In this document: positions 56,592 to 64,000 of the stretch, one piece after another
Layout: each line of letters opens with the position of its first letter
Position numbering within the stretch: the first letter of the stretch is position 1
Origin: Blastococcus sp. TF02A-30
GTDB taxonomy: Bacteria; Actinomycetota; Actinomycetes; Mycobacteriales; Geodermatophilaceae
Assembly (NCBI RefSeq): GCF_003319185.1
Contig: NZ_QOHJ01000005.1
Span: forward strand, 186,001-250,000
Direction of reading: 5' to 3'
DNA: 64,000 nt
The notes under the pieces: generated by a model
What the model was told of the DNA's origin: nothing
What the model saw: the letters and a program-made list of their open reading frames with translations, nothing else
Database searches by the model: none
Translations under genes and position numbers: made by a program

Positions 56592-58378
56592 GGGACCCGC
56601 ACCGCGGCCTGGCCTCGGAACCGTCGGACGTACCGGTGGGCATCCTGCTGACCGCCGACGGTCACACCAGCCTGCTGGACTTCGCCGTCGTCCCCGCTTC
56701 TCCGCTGCGCCAGCAGCTGCGCGACGCGACCCTGCCGCTGTTCGTCGACCGGGGCGGCGAGCTCAAGAGCCCGGGGTCAGGCCGCATGTACCTCTCCGCG
56801 GCCCGCCTGGTCGGTGACCGCCTGGCCGCCCACTCGACGGACCCTCCCGACGCCGCCACGCTGCAGGTCGGTCACGTGCACGCGGCCCTCTTCGCCGACC
56901 TCACCACCCCGGTTCCCGTCCGCACCGTCCTGGCCCGGCGGCTGCTGCTGAACGCGGCACTGACGGCGGGCAACGACGCCCTGGTCCGCTACCTGCGCAA
57001 CCTCACGTTGTTCGGCTACGCGAAGCCGTCCAAGCCGTACACCCCGGCGGAGCTCGACTGCGTCATTGACTGGTGCAAGGACCGCCTGTCGGCGCTGTTC
57101 TCCCGGCGCAACGCGACTCTCCGGCTGCTGGGGGTAGGGCCCGATGCGCCGGACGAGGAGGCGATCGCCGCCGCACAGCGGATCCTCGACGTGGAGCCCC
57201 CTCCGCACGACGGCGCGGCCACCGTGGCGGCGAAGCGATGGTGGAGCGCCTGGGTCCTCGTTCACGCCTTCGACGAGCGGGTCGCCGCGGACCGCACCGG
57301 TCGAGCCGCCGCCATCGAGGCGCTGTTCCCCGACGTGCAGGACGCACTCGCCGCGACGCTCCTGGTGATCAACGAGTACGGGGCGGAGGGGCAGGTCCTG
57401 GCCAGCATGGACGTCACCGACGTCCGGCGACTGCCCGGCCGCTCCTCGGTCATGGAGATCGCCGGGGTGAAGGCGCGGGCCGACCGGGCTGTGAGCCGCC
57501 GGGGCAACGCCGTCAGCACTTGGAGCGGTGGCCGGGTACTGGAGCGGTGGATCGACCTGACCGCACCGGCTCGTCGCTGGACCGGCACGGAGCATGTGTG
57601 GCTGTGGCGGTCGAAGGCCCGGGACGGACGCACGAGCGTGAAGACGGTTCGGCTCCCGGTGCTCACCTACGTCCCGTCGCGGCCGCTGGTGCAGGAAGGC
57701 CACGAGGGCATCGAGGGCCCCGACGGCGCGCGCCTCCGGCTGAGCACGAGACGGATGCGCAAGTCGTGGGCGGAGCGCAGCGAGCGCGCGCTGGGGCCCG
57801 GGGTCGCCGGCCGGCTGGACCCCAACCACAGCCGCCTCAGCGCCTGGGCGATGTACCGCAGTGCCGCCCTCAGTCCCGACGAGCGCCAGGCCGTGATCGC
57901 CGAGGCGCAGGACGATCTGCTGGGCCTGGTCCGCAGCTCGCAACTGGTGATCGACGCGGATCTTCAGCGCGACGAGGTGCTCGCCCTCCTGGTGGACCAC
58001 GGGGTGGACCCGGCGACCGCCGAGCGCATCGTGCGCGGCGAGGGCGACGACAGCGGTACCGCCACCTGCCGCAACGCGCGCCAGGCCCCCGGCCAGGCGG
58101 TCGGCACCCTGTGCCGGCAGACGCCGTTCGCGTGCCTGCTCTGCGAGAACGCGATCCACACCCGCCACCACCTGCCGGTGATCCTGGCCTTGAGCGACAG
58201 CATCGACGCGGAGCGCCGGCAGATGGCCGCCGAGCAGTTCGTGCAGCGCTGGGGTGGCGTCGACATCGGTGTCCAGCACGTCCTGTCGCGGTTCTCCGAC
58301 CGGGCGAAGCAGGACGCCGCGCGGGAGATCGCCGAAGCCCAGCACCGCATCGAGCGCCTGAAGGAGGTCTACACGTGA
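56588..58378 (+). CDS. Second recombinase-trio protein (TnpB/RitB-like)
   Basis: 596 residues. It starts at a GTG overlapping the previous stop by 4 bases. I see no clean R-HxxR-Y set. There is a K/R-rich central part (SKARDGRTSVKTVRLPVL, then STRRMRKSWAERSERAL) and a C-terminal cysteine-histidine motif of the form C-x-NARQAPGQ...LC...C..C..A..T.HHLPVI, a probable zinc site. Length, order and this C-terminal motif match TnpB-like partners in Tn554-type elements. It is likely needed together with the other two for transposition. Assignment is mainly by context. Confidence 0.8.
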   Translation: MRDPHRGLASEPSDVPVGILLTADGHTSLLDFAVVPASPLRQQLRDATLPLFVDRGGELKSPGSGRMYLSAARLVGDRLAAHSTDPPDAATLQVGHVHAALFADLTTPVPVRTVLARRLLLNAALTAGNDALVRYLRNLTLFGYAKPSKPYTPAELDCVIDWCKDRLSALFSRRNATLRLLGVGPDAPDEEAIAAAQRILDVEPPPHDGAATVAAKRWWSAWVLVHAFDERVAADRTGRAAAIEALFPDVQDALAATLLVINEYGAEGQVLASMDVTDVRRLPGRSSVMEIAGVKARADRAVSRRGNAVSTWSGGRVLERWIDLTAPARRWTGTEHVWLWRSKARDGRTSVKTVRLPVLTYVPSRPLVQEGHEGIEGPDGARLRLSTRRMRKSWAERSERALGPGVAGRLDPNHSRLSAWAMYRSAALSPDERQAVIAEAQDDLLGLVRSSQLVIDADLQRDEVLALLVDHGVDPATAERIVRGEGDDSGTATCRNARQAPGQAVGTLCRQTPFACLLCENAIHTRHHLPVILALSDSIDAERRQMAAEQFVQRWGGVDIGVQHVLSRFSDRAKQDAAREIAEAQHRIERLKEVYT

Positions 58379-60315
58379 CGGTCATCCCGCTGCGACGGAC
58401 ATCGGCGAGCCGGTTCAGCGGACGCCCGCTGGCCGACCTGCTCGGTGAGCCGGTATCGGGCGTCTACGACGACGATTCCTGGGACATTTCCGGCCACCGG
58501 GACACCGCGTCCAGCGTGCGGCGGCGCCTGCACTTCGGCGGCATCCCCGCGCATCTACGGGACGCCCTGAAGGAGCTGTTCATCCTCGCGACGCGCCCGT
58601 TCTTGCACACCGAGGTGACCACCGAACTGACGGGGCGCAAGCCGAAGGACCTCAAGACCGTCGAGCGCTGGCTCGCCGGGCTGACGGTGGACCTGGCCTG
58701 GCTACACGCACGGGCGGGCAGCCTGGCGGCGGTGACCCAGGAGGACTACGACGCCTGGAAGGACGAGAGCGGTCTGCGCCCGAACTACCGCCGCATCAGC
58801 GCCCTGAAGTCGTTCGCGCTCTACGCCCGGGCGATGAGCCCCGGCGTGGACCGGCTCACGCACGAACCGTGGCCCGGCGTCAGCGGCCTGAGCCTCGGGG
58901 GCGGTGTCGCCGCAGCGCGTCGGCGGGTGAACAGCACCGCACCCCTGTCGGTGGCCGACGTGCTGGGGCCGTGGCTGACCCTGGGGATGTTCCTGGTGGA
59001 GCACGGGCACGCCATCCTGGACCGGCATGAGGCGATGCAGCGGAACCGGGCCGCCCAACCCCTCCTGGTCGTCGACGCCCAGGGCCGGGAGGTGGTGTGG
59101 CTCGACCGGGACGGCTTCGAGGCGCAGGGCAGCGAGCTGCTCGGTCAGGTTGCCGGCGCTTGCCTGTTCGTGACGGCGGCCTTCACCGGCATGCGCGCCA
59201 CCGAGCTGGACGCGGTGCCGCGACACAGCCCCCTGGAGGCGATCGAGGTCTCCGGCACCACCAGGTGGCTGCTGCGCAGCTACCTGGTCAAGGGCCTGGA
59301 GCGGCCACGCCAGGAGAGGTGGCTGGTGCCGCCAATCGTCGCCGACGCCGTCGGCGTCTTGACCCGGCTCCTGGACGTCAAGGACGTGCCACCGGACCGG
59401 CGCTTCGCCGCGACGGGCCAGGCACCGCTCTTCGACCGCAGGGCCGTCCACGGCCAGCGCGACGGCGCCCGGGTGACGGCCCGGCTTGAGCGGGCCATCG
59501 ACCAGGTGGCCCGCGCCGGCCAGGACCTGGTGCGCCGGGGCATCGTGCCGCCCCTGCCGGTCAAGGACGACGCGGCGACCGCCGCGCTGCTGGCGGCCGA
59601 CCGACCCGACCGCGCCGCCTGGCTGGCCGTCCTGGTCAAGCCCGACGGCCGTGAGCTGCGGCGGACCTTCGCCCGCATCGTGTCCGCCCGGCCGCACGGG
59701 CCGCAGGCGGCGATGGAGCAGTTCAAGTGGCAGCACCCGGAGACCGCCGCGGGGTACTTCCGCGTCGCGCCCGACGCCGTCGCGCTCGGCCAGCGGGAGC
59801 TGTACGAGGAGGTCGCGGAGCTGTACGAGAACGTCGTCGTCGACGCGATGGTGGACGAGTTCCACGTCTGGGAGCGGGCCGTGGAGGCCGGCGTTGGGCC
59901 CCGGTTGCCGGCCGGGCCCGACGGCCGGCGGAAGCGGGACGTCTTCGCGGCCGTGCACGAGGCCCTGAGCCGGGAGCCGCGCGTGGAAGAAGACGACCGC
60001 CGCCTCCGGATGCTGCTGCGCCAGCACGCCCGCGGCATCCGCCTGACCGAGTTCGGCTGGTGCGACTTCGACCCGGACCTCGCTCTATGCGGCGCCGAGG
60101 ACGGCACCCCGCTGGAGGCCTTCTGCCAGCCCAACCGGTGTCTGAACCACACCACGGTCAGCGCGACGCTCGCCGCCCACCAGGTCAAGCACGACCGGCT
60201 GCTCAGCCTCACCCGCGACCGCAGCATGCCCAAGCTCGCCCGCGAGCAGGCCGGCGAGAACGCCGCGCTGATCGAGCGGGACCTCGGCGACCTGATCGAG
60301 GTGCAGGGTCGGTGA
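58375..60315 (+). CDS. Third tyrosine recombinase-like protein of trio (RitC-like)
   Basis: 646 residues. GTG overlaps the previous stop by 4 bases. Recombinase traces: Arg274 in AAFTGMRATELDAV, a conserved Lys in YLVKGLERPR, ELRRTFAR (429-430) where HxxR usually stands but with Arg/Glu in place of His, His454 in KWQHPETAAGYF and Tyr461. It may be active with a variant motif. The C-terminal 100 residues have C..F...LC (GWCDFDPDLALC) and CQPNRCLNHTTV, a likely zinc-binding module. Its stop overlaps the next GTG. Confidence 0.82.
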   Translation: MTVIPLRRTSASRFSGRPLADLLGEPVSGVYDDDSWDISGHRDTASSVRRRLHFGGIPAHLRDALKELFILATRPFLHTEVTTELTGRKPKDLKTVERWLAGLTVDLAWLHARAGSLAAVTQEDYDAWKDESGLRPNYRRISALKSFALYARAMSPGVDRLTHEPWPGVSGLSLGGGVAAARRRVNSTAPLSVADVLGPWLTLGMFLVEHGHAILDRHEAMQRNRAAQPLLVVDAQGREVVWLDRDGFEAQGSELLGQVAGACLFVTAAFTGMRATELDAVPRHSPLEAIEVSGTTRWLLRSYLVKGLERPRQERWLVPPIVADAVGVLTRLLDVKDVPPDRRFAATGQAPLFDRRAVHGQRDGARVTARLERAIDQVARAGQDLVRRGIVPPLPVKDDAATAALLAADRPDRAAWLAVLVKPDGRELRRTFARIVSARPHGPQAAMEQFKWQHPETAAGYFRVAPDAVALGQRELYEEVAELYENVVVDAMVDEFHVWERAVEAGVGPRLPAGPDGRRKRDVFAAVHEALSREPRVEEDDRRLRMLLRQHARGIRLTEFGWCDFDPDLALCGAEDGTPLEAFCQPNRCLNHTTVSATLAAHQVKHDRLLSLTRDRSMPKLAREQAGENAALIERDLGDLIEVQGR

Positions 60316-60731
60316 CCGAGCTCGACGACGTCGACCTCGAGCTGCTGACCAGCACCCCCACCCGGCTGCGGGCGACCGCCGCCGCGTTGGCCCTGCTCGT
60401 CAGCGGCAAGCGGCCGAGCCTGAGCGAGGTCGCCCGCCTCAGCGGGGTCACCCGGCAGGCCCTCAACAAGGACCACAAGCCGGTCGCCGCCTTCGTGGGT
60501 CAGCTCCGCAGCAACTGGCGGCCGGCCCCGGACTCCCCGCACGCCAGGCTCCTCGAGCAGCTGGCGGAGGCGCGTGCCGGGCTCACGCGGGAGCGGGACA
60601 AGCGGAAGAAGGCCGAGGAGGAGCGCGACCGGGCGCTGCACCACCTCCAGCTGGCCGAGGCCAGTCTGCAGGCCGAGCGAGACCGCGCCGCACGCCGTGA
60701 GATCGTGGCGTTCGACCGGACCCGCGGGTAG
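60312..60731 (+). CDS. HTH/coiled-coil protein (TnpC-like), fourth gene of recombinase operon
   Basis: 139 residues. An N-terminal helix-turn-helix (about 35-60, SLSEVARLSGVTRQALNKDHK) is followed by a charged coiled coil (about 78-133, rich in Glu, Arg, Lys and Ala). This size and layout matches TnpC of Tn554 and DUF6262-type partners of recombinase trios, which influence efficiency and orientation of insertion. GTG start overlaps the third recombinase stop (GTGA). Confidence 0.8.
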   Translation: MTELDDVDLELLTSTPTRLRATAAALALLVSGKRPSLSEVARLSGVTRQALNKDHKPVAAFVGQLRSNWRPAPDSPHARLLEQLAEARAGLTRERDKRKKAEEERDRALHHLQLAEASLQAERDRAARREIVAFDRTRG

Positions 60732-60736
60732 CGACG

Positions 60737-60964
60737 GTGGCGGCGGAGGTGCCCGGCTGGTGCCGGCAGTGCGGTCGCGAGCTGCAGCACGGGCCGCGGC
60801 GACAGGGCCGTGCGAGGCAGTACTGCGACGACGCCTGCCGCAAGGCGTTCAGCCGGGCGTCGGGCCTACGCGCAGAGCTGATGCGCGAAGTCGGCCTCCA
60901 GCCGCGGCAGGTTGAACGGCTACTCGCCCTCTACCGGGTGGCGGCACGCAAGCATTCCGTGTGA
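60737..60964 (+). CDS. Small zinc-finger protein of mobile element
   Basis: 75 residues, starting GTG 5 bases after the TnpC-like stop, so probably last gene of the recombinase operon. Cys9, Cys12 (WCRQCGREL), Cys30 and Cys34 (YCDDACRKAF) form a treble-clef-like zinc site. The C-terminal helix is basic (LQPRQVERLLALYRVAARK). A role in DNA binding at element ends is plausible but unproven. Confidence 0.72.
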   Translation: MAAEVPGWCRQCGRELQHGPRRQGRARQYCDDACRKAFSRASGLRAELMREVGLQPRQVERLLALYRVAARKHSV

Positions 60965-60975
60965 GGCGCGCAGCG

Positions 60976-61530
60976 TCAGTCCTTGCGCGGCTTCCAGGGC
61001 CAACGGAGGTGCCGGCCGCGGCGCGGTCGCTCCAGGAAGCGTGGCTCACTCTCGGGCAGAGTGGCCACGCGGTGGACGGCATCCGCCAGCTCGGCTTCGT
61101 ACTGGGCGCGGTCGAACCTGACCTGGTCCGGCAGTGAGTCGATGGGCTCCGGGCCCTCGTACCCGTTCTCCCATCGGAACTCCGACCACGTCACTTCCTT
61201 CGTCCCCACGTCCAGCTTCGCCGTGACGGCGCCGCAGGCCAGGTCCCCGCACGACCCGCAGACGAGGAGAGGGACTCGACCCGCGTCCAGGTCTGGGCTC
61301 GCGCGCCGGCCCAGGAGCGTCTCGACGGCCGGGGCGACAGCGTCCGGCACCCAGTCCCGGTTCAGGTCGGTGACGAGGTTGTCCTGCTCATGGGCCGTGC
61401 TCACCAGGGAGACGCCGTCGATGAGGAAGTCCAGGAAGTGCGACTGCGGGTGTCGCCTCACGCGGCCGTCCTGGACGTCGTGCGTGTGGACGGCGGGCCG
61501 AAGCCGTAGCGTCGCGAGCTCCGAGGTCAC
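60976..61530 (-). CDS. Hypothetical cargo protein with three-cysteine motif
   Basis: 184 residues. Notable features are HSHFLDFLIDG-like start (QSHFLDFLIDGVSLV), VCGSCGDLACGA with Cys91, Cys94 and Cys99, and TWSEFRWENGY followed by a conserved-looking FDRAQYEAEL. The last 25 residues are highly basic (ERPRRGRHLRWPWKPRK). I recall similar short proteins in other actinobacteria annotated hypothetical. The GTG start has GATACT 6 bases upstream. It converges on the zinc-finger gene. Confidence 0.75.
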   Translation of the reverse strand: MTSELATLRLRPAVHTHDVQDGRVRRHPQSHFLDFLIDGVSLVSTAHEQDNLVTDLNRDWVPDAVAPAVETLLGRRASPDLDAGRVPLLVCGSCGDLACGAVTAKLDVGTKEVTWSEFRWENGYEGPEPIDSLPDQVRFDRAQYEAELADAVHRVATLPESEPRFLERPRRGRHLRWPWKPRKD

Positions 61531-61613
61531 GACAGCAGTATCGCCACGCCATCGTGTCGCACGGTTGAGGCCGGGCTGCGTCAGACCGTTGCAGCCCCTG
61601 ACATGCTCGCCCG

Positions 61614-62111
61614 GTGCTGCTGACCTCCCTCGACGGCGCGAGCGTCGAACTCCGGCCGACCCGCTACCAGTTCCCCGCCGCGCCGAAGGAGCCGGGAGAC
61701 TGGGACGCGAACTGGCTCGAGGTCCACGGCAGGGTGCGGACGGCGGCAGGAGAGTCCTGGAAGTTCGACGACTCCTGCCTCACCACGTGGGAAGCGCGGG
61801 AGCTGCGCGACTGGCTCCGGGCGGCTGCCGACGGCCGCGTCGCGGTGACCGAGGCCCCGACCGAGGACTCAGAGGGTCTGCTCACCTTCACGGAGCCCAA
61901 CCTCGGGTTCAGCGTCGCAGCCGCGGAAGACGACGCCCTGGTCGTCCGCGTCCACCTCTCGCTTGAGTCAGTGGCCGGTCGGCCGGGGGCTGACGAGGAG
62001 GCGGGGTACGCCTTCTACGCGTACAGCGTCCCGCTCCGAGTCGGTCGCGAGGATCTGATCGCGGCCGCGAGGACCTGGGAGGACGACCTCACGCCGTTCC
62101 CGGAGCGGTGA
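61614..62111 (+). CDS. Hypothetical cargo protein (WapI-like immunity fold possible)
   Basis: 165 residues, beta-rich and acidic, no signal or membrane segment. The pattern WDANWLEVHGRVRTAAGESWKF, then DSCLTTWEARELRDWL and LLTFTEPNLGFSV recalls the WapI family of polymorphic-toxin immunity proteins. That resemblance is from memory and not tested. No toxin gene is adjacent. GTG start with no strong ribosome site; CATGCT stands 6 bases upstream. Confidence 0.72.
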   Translation: MLLTSLDGASVELRPTRYQFPAAPKEPGDWDANWLEVHGRVRTAAGESWKFDDSCLTTWEARELRDWLRAAADGRVAVTEAPTEDSEGLLTFTEPNLGFSVAAAEDDALVVRVHLSLESVAGRPGADEEAGYAFYAYSVPLRVGREDLIAAARTWEDDLTPFPER

Positions 62112-62175
62112 CCGCGTCGGTCTGAGCACGGGTGAATCCCGGTGCGATGTCGGTGCTCACCCGTACCCTCCGGCC

Positions 62176-62643
62176 GTGCCCAGCGGCGATTCGAGCAGAC
62201 GCGTGGTCAGCGGTGCGGCGAGGAGTCGGCCGATGACCGACGAGCAGGTGCGGCGCCTGGCCGCGCAGCGGGAAGAGCTGATCGCCACCGGTTGGCTGAC
62301 GCTCACCGAGCTGGCCGAGCGTCGCGGCGAGCCGGACGTGGGCACCGTCGGCGGCTGGGTGGCCGCTCGCCGGCTGGAGCGGGCTCTGATCGCCCTGGAC
62401 CCCCGGGACGGCACGATCCGGGTTCCGGCGTTCCAGATCACCGCCGGCGGCGACCCGCGGCCTGAACTGCGGCCTCTGCTGGAGGTGCTGCTCGGCGCCG
62501 GCATCGGCGGCTGGGCCGCGTGGGCCTGGCTGACGTCGCCCAGCAGCTTCCTGTCCGGCGACGTGCCCGAGCAGGTGGCCACCACTGACCCGACCCGGGC
62601 CCTGAACGCCGCTACGCGGTTCGTGCAAGCCGTCGACGCCTAG
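62176..62643 (+). CDS. Hypothetical cargo protein with DUF2384/ParS-like C-terminus
   Basis: 155 residues. The N-terminal part holds a possible helix-turn-helix (TLTELAERRGEPDVGTVGGWVA). The C-terminal part, GGWAAWAWLTSPSSFLSGD followed by PEQVATTDPTRALNAATRFV, resembles the DUF2384 toxin-binding domain of Xre/ParS/MbcA antitoxins. No RES-domain toxin is adjacent in the window, so if related it is a solitary member. GTG start supported by TACCCT exactly 6 bases upstream; an ATG 19 codons later is an alternative. Confidence 0.7.
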   Translation: MPSGDSSRRVVSGAARSRPMTDEQVRRLAAQREELIATGWLTLTELAERRGEPDVGTVGGWVAARRLERALIALDPRDGTIRVPAFQITAGGDPRPELRPLLEVLLGAGIGGWAAWAWLTSPSSFLSGDVPEQVATTDPTRALNAATRFVQAVDA

Positions 62644-62671
62644 CCGCGTTCCGCGGACTCCCCCCAGCCGA

Positions 62672-63589
62672 TCAGTCGTTGCCGTAGTCGTCCGGGTCGG
62701 GGTAGTCGGCCATGCTGCCGACATCGGGGAACTGGTCGTCCAGCCCGGCTGCGTCGAGCAGTTCGTAGCCGTCGAGAACGAGGTGGCACCGGGGACAGCT
62801 GAAGTAGTCCGAGCCAACGCTGAGGTTGACCCACACGTCGTAGTCCTCCTCGTACGTCCGCTCGTAGTTGACCTCATACGACAAGACCTCCCGGCCCTCG
62901 AGGAGGCCGGTGGCCCCGCACGCCGGGCAGGTTGCCTCGGCGTGGTGGCCCAGCCCTGCGGAGGGGTCGGCGGTTGCTGCCCACTCCGCCTCCTGGCGTG
63001 CGGTCATGAGGCCCTGCTCGTGCAGGGCGAGCCGCTGCTTGGCTCGACCGATGAGTGCTTCCACGCGCTGCGCTAGGTGCTCACGGTTGCGGGCAAGGTG
63101 CTCCTCCACGACCGACACGCGATCGGTACCGACGAGCTCCTCGATCTCCCGGTCCTGCGCGGTGAGCAGGATGACCGCCTGCGCCCAGAACCGGGGCCAC
63201 CACGCGTGCGGCGGCAGGGGACCGATCGTGGGCGCGCCCCCATGCAGGTACTCGTTGCGCCCCGCCGCGATCAGCTTCGCCTCCTTCAGACTGAACGGTC
63301 GGAACGCCTTCGCGCAGCGCGCGAAGACGGTCTTGGCCTGCACCGAGTGGAACGTCGCCTCACCTTCCACCAGGCCACTGGCGATGAGCAGGTTGCTGCC
63401 GTCCTCATCGGGTGTGGCGATCAACAGCGGGGACACCCGCGACAGGGCCGCTTTCCCCAGGACCTCAAGCCCCAGCGACGCCCACAGCGCCTGCTCGTCG
63501 AAGCTGCGGTGGACTTCGGAGTCCATCGCCCGGTTGATGAACAGGCGCGCCTTCATCCACAGCGCGTCTTCGGTGAACGACGCGGTCAT
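62672..63589 (-). CDS. HEPN-like protein with C-terminal zinc ribbon
   Basis: 305 residues. The N-terminal helical domain (1-190) carries RNEYLH at 111-116, an Rx4-6H motif that marks HEPN ribonucleases, preceded by the helix WMKARLFINRAMDSE and ASLGLEVLGKAAL. The C-terminal region has two CxxC pairs (Cys221/224 in CPACGATG, Cys265/268 in CPRCHLV), a probable zinc ribbon, ending in an acidic tail. HEPN proteins are common toxins and defence nucleases. The ATG overlaps the stop of the upstream dioxygenase-like gene (ATGA), so the two are translated together. Nuclease activity is inference. Confidence 0.8.
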   Translation of the reverse strand: MTASFTEDALWMKARLFINRAMDSEVHRSFDEQALWASLGLEVLGKAALSRVSPLLIATPDEDGSNLLIASGLVEGEATFHSVQAKTVFARCAKAFRPFSLKEAKLIAAGRNEYLHGGAPTIGPLPPHAWWPRFWAQAVILLTAQDREIEELVGTDRVSVVEEHLARNREHLAQRVEALIGRAKQRLALHEQGLMTARQEAEWAATADPSAGLGHHAEATCPACGATGLLEGREVLSYEVNYERTYEEDYDVWVNLSVGSDYFSCPRCHLVLDGYELLDAAGLDDQFPDVGSMADYPDPDDYGND

Positions 63590-64000
63590 CGCCCCGGCAC
63601 CCGGTAGGCGATGCGGGTCAACTGGCGATCCCCGTCGTCCTCGGCGACGGCCGCCCGAGCATGGAGGGTGCGCCGGTTCCGGATCACCAGCACCTGGTCG
63701 GATGCCGTCCACTCCTGGCGGTAGGCACCGCCGGCCAGCGACTCGAAGTGCCGGACAGCCTCGTGAGCCCGTTCGTCGGCCGGCGTCATGCACCCCGGGT
63801 CGTAGCGGTACCCCCCGCGGTCGTCGTACGCGGAGGCGAGGAACCGGTTGCTCCCGCTGGCCACCACGAAGATCCCGCCGGCCAGACAGGGCGGCCGGGC
63901 GATGCGGGGGTACGCGGGGTTGGTGATCGTTGACGTCTCGCTCCAGAGCAGCGTCGGCGTCCCGTTCGGCTCGGCGGCGTGGAGGATCACGATGTCTGGC
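63586..64000 (-). CDS. Probable Fe(II)/2-oxoglutarate dioxygenase (TauD/clavaminate-synthase-like), 5' end cut
   Basis: At least 138 residues; the frame is open to the window edge. The C-terminal portion has RNRRTLHARA followed by QLTRIAYRV, resembling the distal metal histidine and 2-oxoglutarate arginine of TauD/clavaminate-like enzymes (the D-N-R-x-x-x-H-x-R pattern), and GYRYDPGCMTPADERA precedes it. The proximal HxD/E would lie outside the window. The stop overlaps the HEPN-like start by 4 bases. Other beta-helix oxygenases are possible. Assignment moderate. Confidence 0.55.
   Translation of the reverse strand, partial: PDIVILHAAEPNGTPTLLWSETSTITNPAYPRIARPPCLAGGIFVVASGSNRFLASAYDDRGGYRYDPGCMTPADERAHEAVRHFESLAGGAYRQEWTASDQVLVIRNRRTLHARAAVAEDDGDRQLTRIAYRVPGR

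Larger units (their letters stand above)
55051..64000 (+). mobile_element. Tn554-like / recombinase-in-trio element inserted in rtcB (right end outside window)
   Basis: The left boundary is placed where RtcB homology stops (after the GNHF codons, about base 55051). Three overlapping tyrosine-recombinase-type genes and a small HTH/coiled-coil gene follow, the TnpA-TnpB-TnpC style set of Tn554 elements. Cargo genes on both strands then run to the window edge. No rtcB 3' half, conjugation or phage structural genes are visible. Extent and right end unknown. Confidence 0.75.

Noticed and set aside
60965..64000. Search for the missing 3' half of rtcB to close the element
   Set aside because: No frame with RtcB C-terminal motifs (IEV start, HSGSRG-like loop) was found up to the window end, so the right junction lies outside.
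55051..64000. Integrative conjugative element or prophage
   Set aside because: No relaxase, FtsK/VirB, replication, capsid or terminase genes in the visible 9 kb. A transposon-like trio element is the simpler reading.

Overview
The window is about 64 kb of very GC-rich chromosome from an actinobacterium. Codons end almost always in G or C, GTG starts and 4-base gene overlaps are common, and the gene order argS-lysA-hom-thrC-thrB-rho-rpmE-prfA-prmC-(kinase)-tsaC-wecA-atpIBEFHAGD...C-DUF2550-pduO-...-murA-...-nucS follows the order known from Mycobacterium tuberculosis (roughly Rv1292 to Rv1321, from memory). Protein style (DUF2550, DUF6104, NucS, KGD-type 2-oxoglutarate enzyme, F420-type DDN family) fits a free-living actinobacterium. 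I would guess Geodermatophilaceae, but that is inference only.

Layout. 1-12 kb: end of nucS, a lipoprotein, a dicarboxylate symporter, a crotonase-family gene with the B12-dependent mutase meaA, murA, a MacB/FtsX-type ABC transporter and a PduO-type cobalamin adenosyltransferase. 11.6-21.7 kb: DUF2550, the F1Fo ATP synthase cluster and wecA. atpC is unusually set apart from atpD by a terminator-like hairpin. 21.8-35.2 kb: tsaC, a PASTA-type Ser/Thr kinase, prmC-prfA, rpmE, rho with a long RDGQ minisatellite, then the translationally coupled chain argS-lysA-hom-thrC-thrB for threonine and lysine synthesis. 35-49 kb: accessory metabolic and regulatory genes (DUF3105/DUF305 pair, tRNA-Arg(CCG), a divergent HxlR regulator and quinone-oxidoreductase pair, hydrolases, GH16, ABC-F ATPase, class III cyclase, USP, MFS, an ABC exporter, ankyrin protein). 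49.1-53.1 kb: kgd and its small DUF6104 partner.

54.6-64 kb: rtcB is cut off after its conserved GSGNHF motif. A mobile element then begins, with three overlapping tyrosine-recombinase-type genes plus a small HTH/coiled-coil gene. This is the Tn554-like or recombinase-in-trio arrangement. Its cargo runs off the right edge. The cargo includes a zinc-finger protein, unknown proteins resembling immunity and DUF2384-type antitoxin proteins, and a coupled pair: a HEPN-like protein with a zinc ribbon, preceded by a probable Fe(II)/2-oxoglutarate dioxygenase. This region is the most likely place for an undescribed system.

Across the window many start codons lie 6-8 bases downstream of a TANNNT hexamer, implying frequent leaderless mRNAs. 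Several intergenic palindromes and hairpins are listed separately, notably a pair of 20-bp palindromes before prfA.
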